A stretch of 6,274 nt of DNA from Ilumatobacteraceae bacterium (GCA_025456105.1 JALOLG010000096.1:1-6274); one strand, 5' to 3'; positions 1-6,169 are shown, numbered from the stretch's first letter. The notes: generated from the sequence alone by a model not told the origin. Numbers and translations: made by a program.

Positions 1-36
1 CGGCCGCCGATGCACTCCCCGAGTCGTTCCCGACCC

Positions 37-42
37 GGAGGT
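37..42 (+). promoter_or_regulatory. Ribosome binding site of cvnA
   Basis: GGAGGT lies 7 nt before the ATG at 50. It is a near-perfect Shine-Dalgarno match and it decides the start, because the same frame is open back to the window edge without another ATG, GTG or TTG. No promoter is recognisable in the 36 bases before it; the operon promoter may lie outside the window. Confidence 0.8.
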
Positions 43-49
43 CCGGTCC

Positions 50-2755
50 ATGCGTCGCCTGTCACTGTCAGCCAAGCTGTTCGTCGCCGCTCTGCCCCTG
101 CTGCTGGCGATCGTCGCGCTCTTGGGCCTGTCGATCCGCGACAACCTCGAGGAGGTCGATCGGGCCGAGCGCGCCGCCCAGCTCGCCGGCGCCTGGCAGC
201 CGCTGATCACCCTCATCAACGCCGTCGAGGACGAGCAGGCCGTGTCGGCCACCGGTGACACCGACGCCCTCACCACCGCCCGCAGCGCCACCAACGCCCG
301 CATGGTCGAGATGAACACCGCGATCGAGGCGATCCCCGACAGCCAGCCGCTCACCCTGCAGCTCGGCGAGTCGCTCGCCGCCCTCGGCCTCGCCCGCGAA
401 GCCGTCGACAGCCCCGACATCGCCGCCGCCCGCGGCACCACCGCCGCCCAGTCGTACGACGCCGCCGAGAACGAGCTCGTCAACCTCGGCTCGTTCCTCC
501 CCGCCGAGGCCGGCGACGCCCGCCTCGGCCGCGAGCTCGCCGCCGTCACCGCCCTCGCCCGCATCGAGCAGACCGGCGACCAGCTCGTCGACGAGCTCTA
601 CGCCGTGCGGTCGCAGGCCCTCAGCGAGCGCAACGTCAACCGGGCCGAGGTGCTCGCCGGATCGCTCGACGACGCGATCGGCGAGTTCCAGAGCATCGCC
701 CCCACCGACTGGCAGGAGGCGTTCCGCGAGGCCGGCTACACCCGAGCCCTCAACAACGGCCTGCGCGCCGTCGAGCGCCTCGTCGCCAACCCGACCGGCC
801 TCATCGACCCCGAGCTCGTCGCCACCCCCGTGGTGGAGGTCGGCGAGTTCCGCGACACGCTCGCCGACGAGATCGTCGACCGCGCCGACGCCACCGTCAC
901 CGAGCTCACCACCCGCACCCGGGTGGAGGCCGCCGTCACCATCGGCGCCATCGTGCTCGCCTCGCTGCTCGCCTGGTTCGTCACCCGCTCCATCACCCGC
1001 CGGGTGCGCGCCGTCAAGGCCAAGGCCGCCGAGGTGTCCGAGGAGCAGCTGCCCACCCTCGTCAACGCCCTGCGCGACCCGCGGGCCCACGACCAGCTCC
1101 CCGACGTGACCCCGCTCGACGAGCGCGGCTCCGACGAGCTCGCCGACCTCGCCCGCTCGTTCAACGCGATGGAGTCGACGCTCGTGCACGTCGCCCAGGA
1201 GCAGGTCGAGGTGCTCCGCCGCGGCGTGTCGGAGATCTTCGTCACGATGGCCCGCCGCAACCGGAGCCTCGTCGACCGCCAGCTCGCCCTGCTCGACGAG
1301 CTCGAGGCCGACGTCGACGACCCCGAGGTGCTCGGCAACTACTACCGGCTCGACCACCTCGCCACCCGCATGCGCCGCAACAGCGAGAGCCTGCTGGTGC
1401 TCGCCAACGCCGAGCCCAAGCGCCGGCGCACCAAGGCCACCGAGATCGACGACGTCGTGCGCGCCGCGATCGGCGAGGTCGAGGACTACCAGCGGGTGCA
1501 GGTGGAGCACCTCGACCAGCTCCAGGTGAAGGGCGCCGTCGTCGCCGACGTGGCCCACCTCCTCGCCGAGCTGCTCGACAACGCCACCTCGTTCTCGCCG
1601 CCCGAGTCGCACGTGACCGTGTCGGGCCGGTTCGTGGGCGAGACGTACCTCCTGCGCATCACCGACGAGGGCGTGGGCATCACGCCCGAGCGGCTCGCCG
1701 AGCTCAACCACCTGCTCGCCAACCCGCCCGTCGTCGGCCTCTCCGTGGAGCCCACCCTCGGCATGTCGGTGGTGTCGCTGCTCGCCCACCGCCACGACAT
1801 CCGCGTCGAGCTGGCCGCCGGCTCACCCGGCACGACCGCCGAGGTGATGATCCCCGCCGCGCTGTTCGGGCCGATCGACGCCGTCACGAGCGACCCGTTC
1901 GCCGCCGCCTTCACCGAGCGGATGCCGTCCGACGCCACCGGCGTGGTGCCGGGCGCCACGGCGACCACCCCGGCCGTGGCGCCGGCACCGCTGGTGCTCG
2001 AGGTGCGCGAGCCCGCCGTGGTGGAGCCGACCCCCGAGCCCGAGCCCGAGCCGGCGATCGACGAGCCGATGCCCGTCCTCTCGCTCGACGCGCTCCCGGC
2101 GCTCGAGGAGCTCACGTTCGCCTCCGACCAGGCGACGGTGGTCGACCGGCTCGCCGAGGTCACCGGCGAGCCGACGCCGTCGCTGCCCCAGCGTGGCGCC
2201 GTCACGCTGCCCCCGCCGCCGCCGGCCCAGCCCGCCGTCGTCGGCGAGTTCGACCGGCCCCCGGCGCACCCCAGCTTCGTGCCGTCGGCGCCCCGACCCG
2301 TCGTCGACCCCAACGCCGTGCCCGTGCCCACCATGCGGCCCGAGCCGGCACCGACCTCCGGTGCCACGCCCGGCCTGCCCACGCGGGCCGGTGCGGCGAG
2401 CTCGGCGCTCGACGGGCCCGACCGGCTCGCCGACCAGCCCGTCGGCGTCACCGCCCCCACCGCCCTCGCCGCCGCCCTGGCCGCGTTCGACCAGGGCCGC
2501 AACGGCGCCCTGCCCCGCGCCGACCAGACGCCGCCCGAGGGCACCGCGATCGTGGAGCGCAGCACGGCCGAGCCGGTGGGCGTGGGCGCCCTGCCCACCC
2601 GCCAGCGCCTCGACCTCACCGCCGACGACCCGTCCGACGCCCCGCTCAGCACTGCGGTCTCGCGCCTCGACCCCGAGGCCATCCGCGAGCGCCTGCGGGC
2701 CTTCCAGACCGAACGCACCACCGGCACCGACCGCCCGCAAGGAGATCCCTCATGA
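50..2755 (+). CDS. cvnA: Conservon sensor kinase-like membrane protein (CvnA type)
   Basis: This is the membrane sensor of the conservon. A signal-anchor helix (about residues 8-28) and a second membrane helix (294-312) enclose an external, mostly helical region of about 265 residues. Its first part (LITLINAVEDEQAVSATGD, 52-70) resembles nitrate/nitrite-sensing (NIT) domains. A HAMP-like linker (312-384) and a helical dimerisation region follow; the family motif LDHLATRMRRN (434-444) contains His436, a possible but unproven phosphoacceptor. The HATPase domain has an N box (E507, N511 in ELLDNATSFSPP) and a G1 box (D539-G543, DEGVGI). The G2 box reads TLGMSVV (569-575), where relatives more often have GLGLxVV. 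Residues 605-901 are a long Pro/Ala/Glu-rich, probably disordered tail with a PEPEPEP run, ending in a helical patch (LDPEAIRERLRAFQTER). The stop overlaps the next start as ATGA. Family assignment is firm; kinase activity is unproven. Confidence 0.9.
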   Translation: MRRLSLSAKLFVAALPLLLAIVALLGLSIRDNLEEVDRAERAAQLAGAWQPLITLINAVEDEQAVSATGDTDALTTARSATNARMVEMNTAIEAIPDSQPLTLQLGESLAALGLAREAVDSPDIAAARGTTAAQSYDAAENELVNLGSFLPAEAGDARLGRELAAVTALARIEQTGDQLVDELYAVRSQALSERNVNRAEVLAGSLDDAIGEFQSIAPTDWQEAFREAGYTRALNNGLRAVERLVANPTGLIDPELVATPVVEVGEFRDTLADEIVDRADATVTELTTRTRVEAAVTIGAIVLASLLAWFVTRSITRRVRAVKAKAAEVSEEQLPTLVNALRDPRAHDQLPDVTPLDERGSDELADLARSFNAMESTLVHVAQEQVEVLRRGVSEIFVTMARRNRSLVDRQLALLDELEADVDDPEVLGNYYRLDHLATRMRRNSESLLVLANAEPKRRRTKATEIDDVVRAAIGEVEDYQRVQVEHLDQLQVKGAVVADVAHLLAELLDNATSFSPPESHVTVSGRFVGETYLLRITDEGVGITPERLAELNHLLANPPVVGLSVEPTLGMSVVSLLAHRHDIRVELAAGSPGTTAEVMIPAALFGPIDAVTSDPFAAAFTERMPSDATGVVPGATATTPAVAPAPLVLEVREPAVVEPTPEPEPEPAIDEPMPVLSLDALPALEELTFASDQATVVDRLAEVTGEPTPSLPQRGAVTLPPPPPAQPAVVGEFDRPPAHPSFVPSAPRPVVDPNAVPVPTMRPEPAPTSGATPGLPTRAGAASSALDGPDRLADQPVGVTAPTALAAALAAFDQGRNGALPRADQTPPEGTAIVERSTAEPVGVGALPTRQRLDLTADDPSDAPLSTAVSRLDPEAIRERLRAFQTERTTGTDRPQGDPS
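2739..2744 (+). promoter_or_regulatory. Ribosome binding site of cvnB
   Basis: AAGGAG sits inside the last codons of cvnA, 7 nt before the ATG at 2752. Combined with the ATGA stop/start overlap, it indicates translational coupling with efficient re-initiation. Confidence 0.75.
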
Positions 2756-3168
2756 ACCCGGCCGACAACCTCAACTGGCTCGTCCATCGCTTCGTCGAGC
2801 ACGTCGCCGCCGTGCGGCAGGCCGTCGTCGTGTCGTCCGACGGGCTCCCGCTCGCCGTGTCCGACCGGGTCGAGCGCGAGGCCGCCGAGCGGCTCGCCGC
2901 CGTCGCCAGCGGCATGATCGGCCTCGCCTACGGATCGGCCGGCCGCTTCGGCGCCGGCGCCGTCTGCAACGTGATCATCGAGATGGAGCACGGGTGGCTG
3001 TTCGTCACCGGCATCCGTGACGGCTCGCTCATGTGCGTCGTCACCGGCAAGGACGCCGACATCGGCACCATCGGCTACGAGATGGCCGTGTTCGCCGACC
3101 GCGCCGGCGACGTGCTCACCCCCGAGGTCCGTGACGAGCTCAAGTCGATGATGCTGACCCGGGGGTGA
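2752..3168 (+). CDS. cvnB: Roadblock/LC7 domain protein (CvnB type)
   Basis: A single Roadblock/LC7 domain fills this 138-aa protein: an N-terminal helix (NLNWLVHRFVEHVAAVRQ, 6-23), the hallmark strand-turn VVVSSDGLPLA (25-35), a central helix (EAAERLAAVASGMIGLA, 43-59), and the strands NVIIEMEHGWLFVTGI and SLMCVVTG (73-99). Length and layout match the MglB-like conservon members. In related systems such proteins dimerise and act on, or scaffold, the partner small GTPase; here that partner would be CvnD (3556-4158). It has no signal peptide or membrane segment, so it is cytosolic, probably recruited to the membrane protein CvnA. Its ATG overlaps the cvnA stop, and its own stop overlaps the next start as GTGA. 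Confidence 0.92.
   Translation: MNPADNLNWLVHRFVEHVAAVRQAVVVSSDGLPLAVSDRVEREAAERLAAVASGMIGLAYGSAGRFGAGAVCNVIIEMEHGWLFVTGIRDGSLMCVVTGKDADIGTIGYEMAVFADRAGDVLTPEVRDELKSMMLTRG
3161..3165 (+). promoter_or_regulatory. G-run, possible ribosome binding site for cvnC
   Basis: GGGGG lies 5 nt before the GTG at 3171 but touches the GTG at 3165. If this is the real ribosome binding site, the start two codons downstream (3171) is favoured. If coupling by the GTGA overlap dominates, 3165 is used. Confidence 0.35.
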
Positions 3169-3575
3169 CCGTGATCGACGACCTCGACCAGCTCGCCGGC
3201 AACGGCCTCGACGACCCGTCCGACGACGGGTTCGACGAGGACTCGACCGGGCGCTTCATCCGCCCGTACGCGATGACCGGCGGGCGCACGGAGGTGGGCA
3301 CCGACATCCACCTCGAGTCGCAGATCCAGGCCAGCGCCCGGGCATCCGCGCACCTGGGCGCCTACCGGTGGGAAGCCGCCCGCGTGCTCGACCTCGTGCA
3401 GTCGCCGATGGCGCTGGTCGAGGTGTCGGCCCGGCTCGACGTGCCGATCGGCGTCACCCGGGTGATCGTCGCCGACCTCGTGAAGGACGGCTCCGTCATC
3501 GTCCACGTCCCCGAACAGACCCAGTCGTTCACCAGTCTCCTGGAGAAGGTCCTCGATGGCGTTCGCAACCTCTGA
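3165..3575 (+). CDS. cvnC: DUF742 winged-helix protein (CvnC type)
   Basis: This is the DUF742 member of the conservon (136 aa). An acidic N-terminus precedes the family hallmark RPYAMTGGRT (33-42), and a winged-helix-like region (about 69-118) follows, including EVSARLDVPIGVTRVIVADL (86-105). Family members are small cytosolic proteins; the fold suggests DNA or protein binding, but a biochemical role is not established from this sequence. The start is GTG at 3165, overlapping the cvnB stop; GTG at 3171 is an alternative that would remove two residues. The 3' end overlaps the GTPase gene by 20 nt in another frame, so the two products are presumably made in a fixed ratio. Confidence 0.9.
   Translation: MTVIDDLDQLAGNGLDDPSDDGFDEDSTGRFIRPYAMTGGRTEVGTDIHLESQIQASARASAHLGAYRWEAARVLDLVQSPMALVEVSARLDVPIGVTRVIVADLVKDGSVIVHVPEQTQSFTSLLEKVLDGVRNL
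3542..3550 (+). promoter_or_regulatory. Ribosome binding site of cvnD
   Basis: GGAGAAGGT, inside the end of cvnC, offers GGAG 10 nt or AAGGT 5 nt before the ATG at 3556. This supports that ATG despite the 20-nt overlap with the upstream gene. Confidence 0.65.
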
Positions 3576-4158
3576 CCCCACGGCCGGAACGGCCCGCCGG
3601 AACAAGATCCCGGTCAAGATCGTCGTCGCCGGCGGCTTCGGTGCCGGCAAGTCGACCTTCGTCGGCTCCATCTCCGAGATCGAGCCGCTGCGCAGCGAGG
3701 CCGTGATGACCACCGCCTCCGACCAGCTCGACGACCTCACCCACACCGCCACCAAGGCCACCACCACCGTGGCCATGGACTTCGGCCGCATCGCCCTCAC
3801 CGAGGAGATCACGCTCTACCTGTTCGGCACGCCCGGCCAGGAGCGGTTCCACTTCATGTGGAACGAGCTCTCCCGCGGCGCGATCGGCGCGGTCGTGCTC
3901 GCCGACACCCGTCGGCTCGGCGACTGCTTCCCGGCGATCGACTACTTCGAGGCGCGCAACGTGCCCTTCGTGGTGGCCGTCAACCCGTTCGACGGCGTGC
4001 GCACCCACCCGATCGCCACGATCCGCGAGGCCGTGCAGGTGCCCGAGTCGGTGCCGATGCTGTTCTGCGACGCCCGGGCCCGGCTCGACGTGAAGCTCGC
4101 GCTCGTCACCGTGGTGGAGCACGCCCTCAACCGCCAGCGCGCCGGCGCCCGCGTCTGA
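3556..4158 (+). CDS. cvnD: Small Ras/MglA-like GTPase (CvnD type)
   Basis: This is the conservon GTPase (200 aa), a cytosolic nucleotide-dependent switch. The P-loop is GGFGAGKST (26-34). The switch I region around TKATTTVAMDFGRI (66-79) holds a Thr cluster. The switch II motif is GTPGQERF (91-98), where Gly replaces the Asp of Ras DxxGQ but the Gln is kept. The base-recognition motif is VNPFDG (142-147), with N143 and D146 present and the usual NKxD Lys replaced. CDAR (171-174) is the likely G5. As far as I know, these departures are normal for the CvnD family rather than signs of decay. CvnB is the expected regulatory partner. Nothing distinguishes a GTPase-active from a slow-hydrolysing form. 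It is the last gene of the overlapping operon; the next gene begins 31 nt downstream. Confidence 0.93.
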   Translation: MAFATSDPTAGTARRNKIPVKIVVAGGFGAGKSTFVGSISEIEPLRSEAVMTTASDQLDDLTHTATKATTTVAMDFGRIALTEEITLYLFGTPGQERFHFMWNELSRGAIGAVVLADTRRLGDCFPAIDYFEARNVPFVVAVNPFDGVRTHPIATIREAVQVPESVPMLFCDARARLDVKLALVTVVEHALNRQRAGARV

Positions 4159-4176
4159 CCCCTTGACGGGGCGGCG

Positions 4177-4182
4177 TACCGT
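4177..4182 (+). promoter_or_regulatory. Possible -10 element of a leaderless promoter
   Basis: TACCGT fits the actinobacterial TANNNT -10 pattern and ends 7 nt before the ATG at 4190. That spacing would place transcription initiation at or next to the start codon, giving a leaderless mRNA. A TTGACG at 4163-4168 is only 8 nt upstream, too close to be its -35, and no good -35 is seen 16-18 nt upstream. Only a G-run (4183-4188), too close to the ATG for a normal Shine-Dalgarno, is otherwise available. Confidence 0.35.
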
Positions 4183-4189
4183 GGGGGGT

Positions 4190-5077
4190 ATGCGGGCGCA
4201 CCTGATCGACGGCACCTACGAGCTGTTCCGGCAGCACTTCGGGGCGGCCGGCCGGCACTCGTCGCCCGCGCCCTTCGCCGCCACCACCGGCGTGCTCGCC
4301 TCCACGCTCGCGCTGCTCGACGACGGCGCCACCCACGTGGGCGTGGCGTCCGACCACGTGATCGAGAGCTTCCGCAACGACCTCTGGCCGGGCTACAAGA
4401 CCTCGGCCGGCATGCCGCCCGAGCTGCTCGAGCAGATCCCCGTCCTCGAGGACGCCCTGGTGGCGATGGGCGTCACCACCTGGCCGATGACGGTGTTCGA
4501 GGCCGACGACGCGCTCGCCGCGGCCGCCGCGGTGGCCCGGGCCGACCGGCGGGTGGAGCAGGTGCTGATCGTCACCCCCGACAAGGACCTCGGCCAGTGC
4601 GTCGACGGCCGGCGGGTGGTGCAGCTCGACCGGCGCAAGCACGAGATCATCGACGAGGAGGCCGTGGTGGAGCGCTTCGGCGTGCCGCCGGCGTCGATCC
4701 CCGACTGGCTCGGCCTGGTGGGCGACTCCGCCGACGGCTTCCCCGGGCTGGCGGGCTGGGGCGCGAAGAGCGCCTCGGCCGTGCTCGCCCGCTACGGCCA
4801 CATCGAGGCGATCCCGCCGACCGCGGCGGAGTGGGACGTGAGCGTGCGGGGCGCCGAGAAGCTCTCGGCCACCCTGCGAGCCGACATCGAGCTGGCGCTG
4901 CTGTTCCGCCGGATCGCCACCGTGGAGACCGACGTGTCGTCCGACGTCGACATCGGCACGGTCGACGACTGGCGCTGGACCGGCCCCACCGACGACTTCG
5001 CCGCCGTCGCCGAGCGCCTCGGCGCCCCCGACCTCGCCACCCGCGCCACCCGCCTCGCCACCCGCCGCCCCACCTGA
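4190..5077 (+). CDS. 5'-3' exonuclease (Pol I N-domain / FEN family)
   Basis: This is a stand-alone 5'-nuclease of 295 aa that would cleave 5' ends or flaps of DNA using divalent metal ions. The N-terminal PIN-like domain shows the metal-binding acidic residues D7 (HLIDGTYELFR), D55 (ASDHVIESFR), E104-D106-D107 (FEADDALA) and D131/D133 (TPDKDLGQ), plus the basic WPGYK patch (66-70). The H3TH DNA-binding region is present, with D179 and D182 in GDSADGFPGLAGWGAKSA (178-195). There is no polymerase domain, as in other short Pol I-like exonucleases, and the length is normal for them. The ATG at 4190 is chosen because the family begins directly with M-x-x-HLIDGTYELFR; in-frame TTG (4163) and GTG (4181) would add residues without homology. 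It could be a read-through member of the conservon operon or have its own promoter. It converges with the next gene. Confidence 0.88.
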   Translation: MRAHLIDGTYELFRQHFGAAGRHSSPAPFAATTGVLASTLALLDDGATHVGVASDHVIESFRNDLWPGYKTSAGMPPELLEQIPVLEDALVAMGVTTWPMTVFEADDALAAAAAVARADRRVEQVLIVTPDKDLGQCVDGRRVVQLDRRKHEIIDEEAVVERFGVPPASIPDWLGLVGDSADGFPGLAGWGAKSASAVLARYGHIEAIPPTAAEWDVSVRGAEKLSATLRADIELALLFRRIATVETDVSSDVDIGTVDDWRWTGPTDDFAAVAERLGAPDLATRATRLATRRPT

Positions 5078-5090
5078 GCACCCTGGGTGC
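5078..5090 (+). repeat. Short palindrome A, copy 1 (GCACCC-T-GGGTGC)
   Basis: A perfect 6-1-6 inverted repeat starts on the base after the TGA of the exonuclease gene. A near-identical palindrome (6-2-6) occurs at 6073-6086, at the other end of the minus-strand gene. With a one-base centre it is a poor RNA hairpin, so a protein-binding site or part of a larger repeat is likelier than a terminator. Confidence 0.5.
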
Positions 5091-5112
5091 CAGCGTCGCG
5101 CTGACCGGTTCG

Positions 5113-5153
5113 CGGTGACATCCGTTGCGGATAGCGCAACGATCGTCACCGAG
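5113..5153. repeat. Near-palindromic repeat B, copy 1, between convergent genes
   Basis: Nested inverted repeats: outer arms CGGTGAC (5113-5119) and GTCACCG (5145-5151), inner arms CGTTGCG (5123-5129) and CGCAACG (5135-5141), a 5-base loop and an ATC/ATC internal bulge. It matches 6125-6165 at 36 of 41 positions, including the first 20 bases. It lies 3 nt beyond the stop of the minus-strand gene and 35 nt beyond the exonuclease stop, so as RNA it could form a strong hairpin on either strand and end both transcripts. There is no U tract, so terminator function is inferred. Confidence 0.75.
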
Positions 5154-5154
5154 C

Positions 5155-6072
5155 TCACGCCACGAGGGCGTCCGGGGCCACTCGGAGGAGCACCCGCCGA
5201 CACCGATCCGCCGTCCACGCCGGCCGACGGGTGATGTGGTGCCACGTGAAGCGGACGACGTGGAACCCGGCCGCGAGCAGCGCCGAGTCGCGCTCCCGAT
5301 CGCGCTCCCAGGTCCGCCGGGACGCGACGTGGAACTCCCAGCCGTCGCACTCCACGAGCACCGGGGTCCCGACGAAGCGGAAGTCGACCTCGAAACCCTC
5401 GATGCGCGGGTGGAACTCGACCGGCGGCAGGCCGTGGGCCGTCACCAGCCGGGCGAACCCGACCTCCAGGACGCTGTCGGCCGGCTTCTCCCCCAGCGCC
5501 CAGCGGTCGAGGGCACGACGCAGCTCCGGCACCCCGGTCCGCCCGCGTTGCTCGTGGCGCTGCACCATCGCCCGGAGCGCCCCCGGCGTGGCGAGGCCCC
5601 GGGTGACCACCGAGGCGACCGCAGGATCGACGGCGTCGGGATCGACCTCACCGAGGTCGCACAGCATCCGCAGGACGTTCGTGGTGCGGATGCCCGACCG
5701 CACCACGAAGCTGAGGTCGCGAACGTCGGTGGGCCGGTGGGTGACCACCCCCTCGAGCGTCCGCCGGGAGTACCCACGGGGGACGATGAGGTCGACGAGG
5801 TCGTCGTCGGGTCGCTCGACTTCCCACAGCCGCGCCGACGATCGGTGCGACGAGACCGAGCCCGGCACGGCGAGCACGGCCGCCGCGATCCGCATCAGCG
5901 GCGTGTCGACCGCGCCCGGCAAGCGGGCGACACCCGGGTGGACGGGTGTGAGCAGCCCCGAGCGGATCGCCCGGTACCAGGCGTCGTTCGAGATGCCCAA
6001 CCCGGCGGCCGCGGCCTTGGTGACGAGGCCGTGGTGGGAGCGACCGAACGGCTCGAGCGTGGTGAGGTCCAT
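5155..6072 (-). CDS. AbiEi-like winged helix + DUF559 (Vsr-like) nuclease-fold protein
   Basis: This 305-aa protein has two recognisable parts. The N-terminus (about 15-83) reads like the AbiEi antitoxin-type winged helix, with GLVTKAAAAGLGISNDAWYR, RSGLLTPVHPGVARLPG and the SHRSSARLW motif. The middle (84-195) is the connecting domain common in such proteins. The C-terminus (200-300) is DUF559/Vsr-like of the PD-(D/E)xK fold: E203, D230 in FEVDFRF, the E241-x-D243 pair in LVECDGWEFH, W255/D258, and VVRFTWHHI (272-280). The candidate catalytic residues are all present, so nuclease activity is plausible but unproven. The ATG at 6072 is chosen because the family begins just before LVTKA; the frame stays open upstream to the window edge but shows no homology there. 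No Shine-Dalgarno is visible, and palindrome A (6073-6086) abuts the start codon. No AbiEii-like toxin gene adjoins. Its role in DNA repair, defence or regulation is unknown. Confidence 0.88.
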   Translation of the reverse strand: MDLTTLEPFGRSHHGLVTKAAAAGLGISNDAWYRAIRSGLLTPVHPGVARLPGAVDTPLMRIAAAVLAVPGSVSSHRSSARLWEVERPDDDLVDLIVPRGYSRRTLEGVVTHRPTDVRDLSFVVRSGIRTTNVLRMLCDLGEVDPDAVDPAVASVVTRGLATPGALRAMVQRHEQRGRTGVPELRRALDRWALGEKPADSVLEVGFARLVTAHGLPPVEFHPRIEGFEVDFRFVGTPVLVECDGWEFHVASRRTWERDRERDSALLAAGFHVVRFTWHHITRRPAWTADRCRRVLLRVAPDALVA

Positions 6073-6086
6073 GCACCCAGGGGTGC
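6073..6086 (-). repeat. Short palindrome A, copy 2, abutting the start codon (GCACCC-AG-GGGTGC)
   Basis: This perfect 6-bp inverted repeat with a 2-base centre ends exactly at the minus-strand ATG (6072) and fills the place where a ribosome binding site would be. It mirrors 5078-5090. It could be an operator for the winged-helix protein encoded next to it, a translation-affecting structure, or part of a duplicated block. Confidence 0.5.
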
Positions 6087-6118
6087 CACGGCCTGCCCCG
6101 ACCGGAAGCCCTCGCGCC

Positions 6119-6169
6119 CGATCTCGGTGACATCCGTTGCGGATTCCGCAATCAACGTCACCGAGATCG
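6119..6169. repeat. Near-palindromic repeat B, copy 2, upstream of the DUF559 gene
   Basis: The outer arms are 13 bp and perfect (CGATCTCGGTGAC at 6119-6131, GTCACCGAGATCG at 6157-6169). They enclose a perfect 15-base palindrome, TTGCGGATTCCGCAA (6137-6151). The core 6125-6165 aligns with 5113-5153 in the same orientation with 5 mismatches and no gaps. The outer arms are longer here than in copy 1, while copy 1 has the longer inner arms. It lies 47 nt upstream of the minus-strand start. It could terminate an unseen gene beyond the window, bind a regulator, or belong to a dispersed repeat family. Confidence 0.8.

Noticed and set aside
68..2991. Long minus-strand open frames (575, 501 and 305 codons) opposite cvnA
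   Set aside because: They are antisense shadows produced by strong G/C bias at codon third positions. Their translations are repetitive Gly/Ala/Val/Arg- or Ser-rich with no domain, whereas the plus strand encodes a full sensor protein.
4163..4189. TTG (4163) or GTG (4181) as start of the exonuclease
   Set aside because: The family N-terminus begins directly at the ATG at 4190, and the extra residues MTGRRTVGG have no counterpart. The region fits promoter sequence better.
4792..6151. Two minus-strand open frames whose N-termini match (MR-Y/N-PQRMSPR-T/S-G)
   Set aside because: The similarity comes from the two copies of repeat B at 5113-5153 and 6125-6165 being read in the same frame. It is repeat DNA, not a paralogous protein pair.
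5078..6169. CRISPR array
   Set aside because: There are only two repeat copies, about 1 kb apart with a gene between them; there are no regular spacers and no cas genes.
5113..6169. Insertion sequence with terminal inverted repeats
   Set aside because: The enclosed gene is not a transposase and no target-site duplication is evident. The repeats are each palindromic and in direct orientation, so a mobile cassette is only a hypothesis.
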